From NCBI GenBank assembly GCA_937951485.1, contig CALEDJ010000052.1, forward strand, positions 1 to 9,280: DNA of 9,280 nucleotides, written 5' to 3'. Each line of letters begins with the position of its first letter. The first letter of the stretch is position 1. The DNA comes from an uncultured bacterium (GTDB lineage Bacteria > Hydrogenedentota > Hydrogenedentia > Hydrogenedentales > CAILVY01). Below, piece after piece: positions 1-6,713 of the stretch. Made by a program: the position numbers and the translations under genes. Below the pieces are notes generated by a model. That model searched no databases. It had not been told where the DNA came from and was given only the letters and a program-made list of their open reading frames with translations.

Positions 1-221
1 TGGGGCATGCTGTCGCTCCTCGCCATCGAGGAGAACCCAACACGCAGCCGGTGTATATGGCGTAACCTGGGGCATGCTGTCGCTCCTCGCCATCGAGGAG
101 AACCCAACACGCAGCCGGTGTATATGGCGTAACCTGGGGCATGCTGTCGCTCCCCGCCATCGAGGAGAACCCAACACGCAGCCGGTGTATATGGCGTAAC
201 CTGGGGCATGCTGTCGCTCCC
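1..221. repeat. 67-bp tandem repeat array, 3.3 copies
   Basis: Direct repeats of 67 bp start at 1, 68, 135 and 202; the last is cut after about 20 bp where a REP-like palindrome takes over. Copies 1 and 2 are identical and copy 3 differs by one base (T to C at 154). Each unit carries an inverted repeat CTCCTCG-CCAT-CGAGGAG (16-33 in copy 1), which the copy 3 change disrupts. The period is not a multiple of three, so this is not a repeated protein domain. There are no unique spacers, so it is not a CRISPR. The window begins exactly at a repeat boundary, so the array may continue to the left or mark a contig end. Confidence 0.9.
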
Positions 222-255
222 TCTCCCTCCGGGAGAGGGGTGGGGTGAGGGGAAA
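219..255. repeat. REP-like palindromic dispersed repeat
   Basis: A perfect 9-bp hairpin, CCCTCTCCC-TCC-GGGAGAGGG (219-239), is followed by GTGGGGTGAGGGG. This motif, a CCCTCTCCC palindrome next to a GGGGTGAGGG tail, is a familiar intergenic dispersed repeat in many bacterial genomes (general knowledge). It directly abuts the last partial copy of the 67-bp array and shares its CGCTCC bases. No T-run follows on either strand, so a terminator role is not supported. Confidence 0.55.
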
Positions 256-439
256 CAAAAACAGGACACCCCGATACACGGGTCAATGATGCCTCAGAAA
301 TTCCCACGGAGAGGTTTGCGTATAGGTTAAGCCCCCCACATCATCTTGATTCAACAGGATTTTCCAAGGGTTTCGGGCATGGTCTTTCACCATCCTCAAT
401 AACCTGTTTTGGACAACACTGACCACCGACATATTACTT
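256..439. other. AT-richer intergenic stretch without a convincing gene
   Basis: Between the repeats and element A the composition is visibly less GC-rich than the genes. It holds a nested imperfect inverted repeat: outer arms AACAGG (353-358) and CCTGTT (403-408), inner arms ATGGT (379-383) and ACCAT (389-393). A weak promoter-like pair for the plus strand is TTGGAC (409-414) and TATTAC (432-437) with 17 bp between; both boxes match consensus poorly. A minus-strand reading frame crosses this stretch (283-591) but runs through the element A hairpin and has no clear ribosome binding site or family match. It could be a decayed gene remnant. Confidence 0.4.
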
Positions 440-539
440 GAGGCATTTGCGAAATGGACGATTTTTGCGTTTAAGAACACGAAATATCCGGGATTTTTGA
501 TGGAATTGAGGTTTGAAACGCCCATTTCGCAAATGCCTC
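440..539 (+). repeat. Element A: 100-bp inverted-repeat element upstream of the activase operon
   Basis: Perfect 18-bp inverted arms, GAGGCATTTGCGAAATGG (440-457) and its reverse complement (522-539), enclose a 64-nt interior. Each arm is itself a near-palindrome, CATTT-GCG-AAATG. The exact centre carries AAATATCCGGGATTTT, which can form a small apical stem (GAAAT with ATTTT) around the loop ATCCGGG. The whole is 42% GC, below the neighbouring genes. Element B (8676-8775) has the same length, arm length and interior length. No target-site duplication is obvious. It could be a MITE-like non-autonomous element, a structured leader RNA, or a paired binding site for a DNA-binding protein. It ends 108 bp before the chosen activase start. 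Confidence 0.85.
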
Positions 540-647
540 TGCTTGTTTTGTGCAAGATTGAATGCCTTTTCCATGTGGATGCGCGCGTCACTTGTCGGCA
601 TGACCGACCCGATGCCGATTGGCAAGCGTCAGGCCCAATCCATTACC

Positions 648-1604
648 ATGGCGCGCATGAGCGCGGTGGAAGCCACGATATTCAATCTGCAGAAGTTCTC
701 GACAGAGGACGGGCCGGGCATTCGGACCACCGTTTTTTTCAAGGGCTGTCCGATGCGGTGCCCATGGTGTCACAATCCCGAATCGCAGTCGTTTTCGCCG
801 GAAGTGGTGTGGCATGGGGGGCGTTGCCTGGGGGACCGGGGCTGCCTGAAAGTCTGTCCGGAAGACGCGCTTCAAGTGGCGGACGGGCGGATGGTCCTGA
901 ACCGGCAACGCTGCACCGGCTGCGGCGATTGCGTGGCGTACTGTCCCGCATCCGCGCTGGAAATGCACGGGCAACGACTCCCGGTGAGGGCGATCTTTGA
1001 AATGGTGGCGCGGGACGCCGCGTTCTACGCCGCGTCGGGCGGCGGCGTGACGCTTTCCGGAGGGGAGCCGCTCGCGCAACCTGCCGCGGCGATCGCGCTG
1101 TTGGAGATGCTGAGGGAGGCGGGTATTCATACCGCCCTGGACACCTGCGCCGCCGCGCCGGATTCTGTACTGGGCGCGGCGCTGGCGCACACCGACCTGG
1201 TGCTGCTCGATGTGAAAACGACCGACCCGAAGCGGCACTTGGAATATACCGGGCTGCCGTTTGACCGGGTGGCGCGCGCAGTGGACCGCATCAACGCGAC
1301 GGGGATTCCGGTGTGGGTGCGCACCCCGGTGATCCCCGGATACACCGATGATGAGGCCAATATCCGGGATGTGGCTCTCTTTGTCGCAGAGCGGCTGAAA
1401 CACTGTGAACGCCACGATTTGCTCGCATTTTCCAACCTCTGTGAATCGAAATACGCGCAATTGGACCGGCCTTTTCCGTTGGCCGGCGCGCCGCTGCTGA
1501 ATCCGGCGACGATGGCGCACCTCTGCGCCGTGGCCCTCCAGGCGGGATCGCGGCATGTGCATTGGAGTGGTCCCATGCGCGTGGCCGAAGGGCTGTGGTC
1601 ATGA
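648..1604 (+). CDS. Glycyl-radical enzyme activating protein (PFL-activase family, ferredoxin insert)
   Basis: This radical SAM enzyme reductively cleaves S-adenosylmethionine and places a glycyl radical on a partner enzyme of the pyruvate formate-lyase superfamily. From 648 it has 318 residues. The radical SAM CxxxCxxC is C34, C38, C41, within a family-typical stretch (GIRTTVFFKGCPMRCPWCHNP). An insert with two ferredoxin-like cluster motifs follows: C60-x2-D63-x2-C66-x3-C70-P, where Asp replaces the usual second Cys, then a complete C89/C92/C95/C99-P. The SAM-binding SGGEP is at 137-141. The frame stays open upstream to an ATG at 513, but that lies inside element A and adds residues with no family resemblance. 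ATGs at 648 or 657 fit the usual N-terminus; neither has a clear Shine-Dalgarno. The stop overlaps the next gene by 4 nt. The partner enzyme is not in the window, so its substrate is unknown. Confidence 0.92.
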   Translation: MARMSAVEATIFNLQKFSTEDGPGIRTTVFFKGCPMRCPWCHNPESQSFSPEVVWHGGRCLGDRGCLKVCPEDALQVADGRMVLNRQRCTGCGDCVAYCPASALEMHGQRLPVRAIFEMVARDAAFYAASGGGVTLSGGEPLAQPAAAIALLEMLREAGIHTALDTCAAAPDSVLGAALAHTDLVLLDVKTTDPKRHLEYTGLPFDRVARAVDRINATGIPVWVRTPVIPGYTDDEANIRDVALFVAERLKHCERHDLLAFSNLCESKYAQLDRPFPLAGAPLLNPATMAHLCAVALQAGSRHVHWSGPMRVAEGLWS

Positions 1605-2413
1605 CCCTGTCGGACGACGCGGCGCTGCTTCGGGCCTTGTCGAGCGACCGCACGCCGAAATTTCTCGCCACCCTCGACGAAAAGGGCGCGCCGAATTGCG
1701 TGCCGGTCACGACCATTCAAGCCTACGACGGATTGAATACCCTCATATTCGGCGAGTTTTTCATGCAGAAGACCCGGCGCAATCTGCTGCAGAATCCACG
1801 GGTCGCCGTGGCGGTGATGGACGATGCCTTCCGGTCCTGGCGCATCCAAGGCCGGTTCCTGGGATTTCAGGAAACCGGCGATTGGGTCGAGTTCATCAAC
1901 CAGATGCCGCTGTTCAGGTACAACGCCTACACTTCCATCCGCGCGGCGGGCGGCATTCATGTGGAGGACGTTCTTGCGGCGGCGGCGCCCGGGAAGGCGG
2001 CATTGACCCTCCATTTCCTTCGCGCATCTGCGGCGGCGCTTCTGCTGCGACGCGGCGACCCGGCCCGCCCCTGCATGCCGGGGCGCGTTCAGGAAAAATT
2101 CCGCCGCCTGCGCGCCGTGCGCGCCGCCGCCTGGCGCGGCAAGCATGACCACCCCCGGGCGTGCTGTCTTATGGCCTGCATTGCCGCAGGGGCCGACCGG
2201 CTGCTTCTGGCCGACCCGCTTTTCGACGCCTGCGCCGCCGACCTCCCCGCCGGGACGGCCTTGGCCGTCGCGGTGATCACACCGGAACCGGTGGCGTATC
2301 AAGTGAAAGGGCGTTATGCAGGCCCTCGTTTCGGCGTGAAAATCCTGGACTGCGCGGAATGTTACAGCGCCAGCCCGCCCCTTCTGGGCGAACGACTGGA
2401 CCACCGCCAATAA
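1601..2413 (+). CDS. PNPOx-like FMN-binding split-barrel protein, apparently duplicated
   Basis: This 270-residue protein begins at an ATG overlapping the activase stop (ATGA), so translational coupling is likely. Residues about 18-90 (TPKFLATLDEKGAPNCVPV, then G-x3-M-x-KT-x2-NL-x2-NP-x-VAV, then WRIQGRF) look like the pyridoxamine 5'-phosphate oxidase-like fold, which usually binds FMN or F420. Residues about 184-245 (P-x-ACCLMA, DRLLLADPLF, LPAGTALAVAV, VAYQVKGRY) follow the same order of strands, which suggests a second, diverged split barrel. An Ala/Arg-rich linker (about 125-182) joins them. Its reaction cannot be assigned. Family members range from flavin reductases to heme-related and sensory proteins. 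Coupling to an activase suggests a redox role for the same glycyl radical system, but this is inference. It ends at TAA, 101 bp from the stop of the convergent operon. Confidence 0.8.
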   Translation: MTLSDDAALLRALSSDRTPKFLATLDEKGAPNCVPVTTIQAYDGLNTLIFGEFFMQKTRRNLLQNPRVAVAVMDDAFRSWRIQGRFLGFQETGDWVEFINQMPLFRYNAYTSIRAAGGIHVEDVLAAAAPGKAALTLHFLRASAAALLLRRGDPARPCMPGRVQEKFRRLRAVRAAAWRGKHDHPRACCLMACIAAGADRLLLADPLFDACAADLPAGTALAVAVITPEPVAYQVKGRYAGPRFGVKILDCAECYSASPPLLGERLDHRQ

Positions 2414-2461
2414 CGCGGGTTCTGGTGCGCAATCTGAAATACCGGCGGCCTCATGATGTCC

Positions 2462-2490
2462 GAGACTGCTTGGCTTCGCTCGCAATGACG
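2462..2490. repeat. Short dispersed-repeat-like sequence in the convergent gap
   Basis: The gap between the two convergent operons contains, read on the minus strand, CGTCATTGCGAGCGAAGCC followed by AAGCAGTCTC. This closely resembles the 'TCATTGCGAGCGAAGCGAAGCAATCTC' intergenic repeat known from many unrelated bacterial genomes (general knowledge). No strong terminator hairpin with a T-run is visible in the gap on either strand, so how the convergent transcripts end is not clear from sequence. Confidence 0.4.
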
Positions 2491-2514
2491 AAAATTCAGG
2501 ATGGGCGGGTGAAT

Positions 2515-4194
2515 TCAAAATTCAAATGGAATCATTTCCAGCAGCATCCGGGCTTTCTCGAAACGGGGGTCAAGTTGCAGGGCGGCCTGCGCCTGGCGGC
2601 GTGCGCCTTCCGCGTCGCCGATGCTGAGCAGGGCGGCTCCGTAATTGACACGCAGTTCCGCGTCGTCGGGGTCGCGCTCGACAAGCCGCGAGAAGATATC
2701 CGCTGCGGCGGCGCTCTGCCCCAACGCGAGGTGTGCGGCGGCGAGGTCGTTCCACGCGGCGTCGCTGTTGGGGCTGATTTCGCAGGCGCGCTGAAAATGC
2801 GGCAGGGCGACATCGGCTCGTCCCGCCCACATCCAATACGTGCCGATGTTGCAGTACGCCACGTAGTTGTTGTGCTGCACGGTGAGGGTGTGGTTGAACA
2901 AGGTCACGGTGTTTTTCCAGTATCCGGTCTGCCGCCAGGCAAGCGGCGGCAATGCCGCCGCCGCAATCAATGCCGCCGCAACGGCCGCCGCGCGCACGCG
3001 CGGGCGCCGCTGGAAGGTCCCGGCCAGCGCGTAACTGCATCCCATGAACAGGCCCGTGTGCGGGATATAAGCGAATCGGTCGGCCATGGCGTGATGCCCG
3101 ATGGAGACGATGCCGATCACCGGAACAAGGGTTCCGAGGAACCACAACACGCCGACGAAAAGTGGGCGCTGGCGCTCGCGCAGCAGCCATAGCGCGGCGC
3201 ATACCCCCGCAATCAGCGCGGCCGCCGCGACCGCCTTCCACCACGGCGCGAAATCCGGCGATCGCATGTAGGGAATTGCCAGGGGATGCGGCCAAACGGT
3301 TTTCACGGCATACATGACGTAGCCCACAAGGGAATTGGCGATGCGCTGCGACAGCGAGAGGCGGTCCGCCGGCACAATCGCCTCGTCCTCCGCGAACATG
3401 GTCAGGACGGCGACGCCGGCCGCCATGGCGAACAACGGCGCTTTTTCCAGGGTGAGACGCGCCAGGCGCAGCGATGTCTCGCGCAGCGGGCCGCGCAGGT
3501 CCGCCCGCCGGTAGGGCCAGTAGTCCAGCAGCAGCAACGCGCAGGGCAGGCTCACGGCCATAGGTTTCGACATCATGGCCAGGGCCGCCGTCGCGACCAC
3601 GGCGGCGGCGCGCACCCCGCCGCGCCGCTTCACCCAGCCGTCATACGCGATAAGCGTCCACAGCCAGAAAAAACCGCAGAGCACTTCCTTGCGCGCGGCG
3701 ACCCACGCCACCGCTTCGACGCGCAGCGGATGCCATGCGAAGAGCGCCGCCGCAAGCGCCGCCGGCCAGAACGCGCCCGTGGCGCGGTGGAGAAAGACCA
3801 GAAACAGGACCGCGTTGGCGGTGTGCAACACGATGCTGCTCAGATGGTGCCCGGCGGGATTCAGGCCGAAAAGTTGGTAATCCGCCCAATGCGAGAGGCG
3901 CATCAGCGGCGCCCAAAGACAGTCCTCAAACGAGGTGAAGGCCCAGTAGAGCAGCGAAAACGACATCCCGCCCCGGATATTCGTGTTCTCCACGACGTAG
4001 GCGTAATCGTCATAATGGACGAAGTCATGGCCCAACGCGCGCACAAAGATCAGAAACGTCACCGCCGCGATGCCGGTCGCGACGGCGACATGAAGAGCGA
4101 ATCTGTCCGTTGATTCCGGGTTCACGCGGCCGCATGCATCCCTTGAAAACGTGCAATCTGTTGCAGGTTGTCCACTGAAAAAGCAGCATAACAC
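2515..4194 (-). CDS. Polytopic membrane protein with C-terminal TPRs (TMTC / O-mannosyltransferase-like)
   Basis: This 559-residue protein has about ten hydrophobic segments between residues 35 and 420, then a soluble tail of about three tetratricopeptide repeats (443-545). Its landmarks are those of bacterial TMTC/PMT-like proteins: an acidic pair in HYDDYAYV (D62, D63) in the first external loop, SHWADYQLFGLNPAGHHL (101-118), HPLRVEAVAWVAARKEVL (155-172), LLLDYWPYRR (221-230) and HAMADRFAYIPHTGLF (368-383). The family is thought to transfer sugars from lipid-linked donors to proteins across the membrane, with the TPRs binding partners. The substrate is unknown. It starts 36 nt after the upstream gene, with AGGG 6 nt before the ATG. 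A GTG at 4125 is an alternative start that would drop a Cys-rich, otherwise unexplained N-terminus. It is the last gene of the operon. Confidence 0.88.
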   Translation of the reverse strand: MLCCFFSGQPATDCTFSRDACGRVNPESTDRFALHVAVATGIAAVTFLIFVRALGHDFVHYDDYAYVVENTNIRGGMSFSLLYWAFTSFEDCLWAPLMRLSHWADYQLFGLNPAGHHLSSIVLHTANAVLFLVFLHRATGAFWPAALAAALFAWHPLRVEAVAWVAARKEVLCGFFWLWTLIAYDGWVKRRGGVRAAAVVATAALAMMSKPMAVSLPCALLLLDYWPYRRADLRGPLRETSLRLARLTLEKAPLFAMAAGVAVLTMFAEDEAIVPADRLSLSQRIANSLVGYVMYAVKTVWPHPLAIPYMRSPDFAPWWKAVAAAALIAGVCAALWLLRERQRPLFVGVLWFLGTLVPVIGIVSIGHHAMADRFAYIPHTGLFMGCSYALAGTFQRRPRVRAAAVAAALIAAAALPPLAWRQTGYWKNTVTLFNHTLTVQHNNYVAYCNIGTYWMWAGRADVALPHFQRACEISPNSDAAWNDLAAAHLALGQSAAAADIFSRLVERDPDDAELRVNYGAALLSIGDAEGARRQAQAALQLDPRFEKARMLLEMIPFEF

Positions 4195-4230
4195 GCCCTG
4201 TCCGGATTCGCCAATCCCCGGGCTGCGCCG

Positions 4231-6126
4231 CTATTTCCGATACTCCAGCAGTTCCAGATTGCGACGGGCGGCGGATTGGCGCGGCTCCAAGGCAAGTGCG
4301 TCGCGGAAGTATCGCTCTGCGGCGTCGTACAGGCCGGCCTTGGCGCAGAGGACTCCGATGTTGTTCAGCACCACGGGGTCCCGTCCGTAGTGGCCGCGGG
4401 CCTCTTCGAGCAGGGCCAGTCCGGCGTCTGTGTCGCCCGCGCGCAGGCGTTCTTTGGCCTTGGCCACGGCGATTTCGTAGAGGATCAGTTCGGCGGTGAA
4501 ATCGCCGCGCGCGTCGCGCGGGTCGAGCGTATGCCATCGGTATTCGGCCCAATAATCGCGTGGTTCCATCGTTTCACCGGGGCGCAGCACGCGATAGACC
4601 AGCCCCGCCTGCGCGAAGCGCGCCCCTGTGCCGGGCGGCAACCTCGGGGAGACAGACATGTAGACCGGGCGATCCGTGTTTTCCAGCAGCCAGGCGATGA
4701 TGCGGGGCTCGTCGCGCCTTCGGGGGAATTCGCCGATATCGGCGCGCATCGGTTCCGGCATCTCCGCGATAAGCGCGGGCTCGAGGTAGCCGCATTTACG
4801 CCCGATGAAGACATCCGGGCGTACGCCCTCGACGGCCTGCAGGTACACGGCGGCGAAACTCTGGTGGTCGGCATCGGGGATGTAGATGGCATTCGCGGAA
4901 AGGGAATTCAGGACATTCAGGGCGTAATCATGCGCCCAGTAGAATTCCGATTTGTCATTGTGGTGCCAATGTCGGGCGAGCGGACTCAGCACGCAGACGG
5001 CCGCCGCGGCCATGGCAAGCCAGCGCCCGCCGCGCCATCCGGCGATCGCGCTCAGCGCCGCGCCGATGCCGACAGCGGTGACCATGTAAGCCGGGATGCC
5101 GAAGACCGTCATCACCCACAGCCATTCCTTGTCGAAACTGAAATTCTGCACGAAAGCCGATCCCGCCACCGTCCCAAGCGCCACCGCCCACAAGAACAGC
5201 CCGTAGCCCAGATGCCGCCGCAACAGGAGCAGCATGCCCGCCGCGCCGAAGACGCCGACCCACGGCCTAAACTCGCGCCACCAGAATCCGCCCATGACAG
5301 CCATCTGCCGCGCGAAACGCCCCAATTCACGCGGATGCTCGGTCAACAGGAAGGCAAGTTGTTTGCGCCGGACCACATCCCAGAAGTTTTGCAGGGTCTC
5401 CGGGTTGCCCCAGTCCATGACGGGATTCGCCATGGACCGAAGGGGTAGATACAGATAGACCAGCGACCCCAGCGCGGCAAGACTCGCCAGAACGCCATAG
5501 GTTTTCCACCGCAGCGCGGGCGCATCGCTCGAAAAGAGGAACAAAGCGAAGAGTGGTCCGAGCAGCATCATGGTGTTGTGCACGCCGAGGCCGAGGCCGT
5601 ATAGCAGCGCAAACACATGGAGCAGGCGGTCCCGGCGGGTCTGATGCCAGCGCAGGAGCAGCAACACGCAGGCGGCGACAACAAACGCGTTGAGCGTATA
5701 GACCTCCGCGATGACGGCCTGTTCCCAGAATTCGCGCGAAAAGGCCAGCGCCAACCCGCCGCATAGGGCCGCCGGGCGGTGGCGCGTCAACAAGATAATC
5801 AGCAGCGCGATGAGAAAGACGGTCCCCGCCCCGAAAACAGCGGACATGAGGTTCACGCGCCATGCGACGCTGCCCCAGGGAAGCCAGGTGAAAAGGTGCG
5901 CCAGGATACACCATGTGGGATAGCCGGGAGGATGGGGGATGCCCAGCGACCATGCGGCGGTGATGAATTCGCCGCTGTCTTCGCCGGTGACCGTGGGCGC
6001 GAGGGTGCGCCAATACACCGCCAACGCCGCGACCGCGGCCGTGAGGGCCGCGCCGTAATCGGCGGCGCCGAAGGCGCGTGCGCCTGCGGGGGCAGTCGCG
6101 GCGTTCTCCGGATGCCGCGTTATCAA
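4231..6126 (-). CDS. DUF2723 membrane protein (GT-C-like) with C-terminal TPR
   Basis: This 631-residue protein has an N-terminal DUF2723 domain, the family that includes eukaryotic TMEM260 and looks like a GT-C membrane glycosyltransferase. Family features seen are TGEDSGEFITAAWSLGIPHP (47-66) with an acidic ED pair (49-50), followed by PGYPT. About ten membrane segments follow to about residue 370, then a soluble domain and TPR-like helices at the end (about 545-628). The start is the TTG at 6126-6124: it overlaps the plsY stop (TTGA) and has AGGAG 8 nt upstream. The frame is open further upstream, but that part lies inside plsY and is an overlap artefact. No ATG occurs before the conserved acidic motif. 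Together with the next gene it gives two adjacent TPR-bearing membrane proteins of GT-C type, suggesting a shared surface-glycosylation task (inference). Confidence 0.88.
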   Translation of the reverse strand: MITRHPENAATAPAGARAFGAADYGAALTAAVAALAVYWRTLAPTVTGEDSGEFITAAWSLGIPHPPGYPTWCILAHLFTWLPWGSVAWRVNLMSAVFGAGTVFLIALLIILLTRHRPAALCGGLALAFSREFWEQAVIAEVYTLNAFVVAACVLLLLRWHQTRRDRLLHVFALLYGLGLGVHNTMMLLGPLFALFLFSSDAPALRWKTYGVLASLAALGSLVYLYLPLRSMANPVMDWGNPETLQNFWDVVRRKQLAFLLTEHPRELGRFARQMAVMGGFWWREFRPWVGVFGAAGMLLLLRRHLGYGLFLWAVALGTVAGSAFVQNFSFDKEWLWVMTVFGIPAYMVTAVGIGAALSAIAGWRGGRWLAMAAAAVCVLSPLARHWHHNDKSEFYWAHDYALNVLNSLSANAIYIPDADHQSFAAVYLQAVEGVRPDVFIGRKCGYLEPALIAEMPEPMRADIGEFPRRRDEPRIIAWLLENTDRPVYMSVSPRLPPGTGARFAQAGLVYRVLRPGETMEPRDYWAEYRWHTLDPRDARGDFTAELILYEIAVAKAKERLRAGDTDAGLALLEEARGHYGRDPVVLNNIGVLCAKAGLYDAAERYFRDALALEPRQSAARRNLELLEYRK

Positions 6127-6713
6127 ATCCGGTTCTCCTCGCCGCGAAGGATGCGCGCGATATTGCTCCGGTGCTTGATAATCACCAGCGCGGCGACGAG
6201 CAGCGTCATCACGCGGATGGGCGTGGACAGCGGCACGCAGAAGACCGCGATGCTCATGGCGAAGGCGGCGGCAATGGACCCCGTGCTGACCATCCGGGTC
6301 GTCGCGACCACCACCCCGAAGACCACCGCCGCAATCAGCGTGGGGATCGGCGCGAGCGCCAGAAAGACCCCGGTGCTCGTGGCGACGCCCTTGCCGCCGC
6401 GAAATTTCAGGAAGACGGAGAAGGAATGCCCGAGAATTGCGGCAACGCCGCAGGCCAGCGGCAGGTGGGGCCACGGAGAGAAAAGGGGCGAAAACAATAC
6501 CGGCAGCAGGCCCTTGGCCATGTCGCCCGCCAACGCCACGGCGCCGAGACGCTTGCCCAGCACCCGCATCGTGTTTGTTGCGCCGATGTTCTTGCTGCCG
6601 TGTTCGCGGATGTCTATGTGGCGCAACCGCATCCCTATCCACAGTCCCGTGGGCACGGAACCCAGCAGGCAGGACAGCAGCAATGCGGCGACGATGCCTG
6701 CATATTCCATCAT
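6123..6713 (-). CDS. plsY: Glycerol-3-phosphate acyltransferase PlsY
   Basis: PlsY is an integral membrane enzyme that moves the acyl group from acyl-phosphate to the sn-1 position of glycerol-3-phosphate, making lysophosphatidate in the first step of phospholipid synthesis. The 196-residue length is typical. The family motifs are present in order: SVPTG (19-23), GSKNIGATN (39-47), D64-x2-KG, GHSFSVFLKFRGGKG (95-109) continuing into VATSTG, and HRSNI (181-185) near the C-terminus. About five to six hydrophobic segments are visible. Its ATG overlaps the der stop by 4 nt (ATGA), and its own stop overlaps the TTG start of the DUF2723 gene by 4 nt, so the three are probably translationally coupled. 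A GGGAGGG about 12 nt upstream may serve as ribosome binding site. A second ATG immediately follows the first. Confidence 0.96.
   Translation of the reverse strand: MMEYAGIVAALLLSCLLGSVPTGLWIGMRLRHIDIREHGSKNIGATNTMRVLGKRLGAVALAGDMAKGLLPVLFSPLFSPWPHLPLACGVAAILGHSFSVFLKFRGGKGVATSTGVFLALAPIPTLIAAVVFGVVVATTRMVSTGSIAAAFAMSIAVFCVPLSTPIRVMTLLVAALVIIKHRSNIARILRGEENRI

Noticed and set aside
1-221. CRISPR array.
   Set aside because: The repeats are contiguous with identical 67-bp units and no unique spacers, and no cas genes are present.
283-591. Minus-strand open frame of 102 codons across the left intergenic region.
   Set aside because: Half of it is the element A hairpin read as codons, and there is no convincing ribosome binding site or family match. 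The part at 283-430 has protein-like composition, so a decayed gene remnant is possible, but I cannot support a gene.
588-1562. Long minus-strand open frame opposite the activase.
   Set aside because: Antisense shadow in GC-rich coding DNA; it is Arg/His-rich with no domain, while the plus strand encodes a clear radical SAM enzyme.
1127-2518. 463-codon minus-strand open frame opposite the activase and PNPOx genes.
   Set aside because: Low-complexity Arg/Gly/Ala-rich translation that spans two real genes on the other strand; a shadow.
4276-5448. 390-codon plus-strand open frame opposite the DUF2723 gene.
   Set aside because: Composition of an antisense frame in GC-rich DNA and no family resemblance; the minus strand carries the conserved protein.
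6127-6642. N-terminal extension of the DUF2723 frame to an ATG at 6642.
   Set aside because: It lies within plsY in another frame, encodes Arg/His-rich sequence, and is made unnecessary by a TTG with a good Shine-Dalgarno at 6126.
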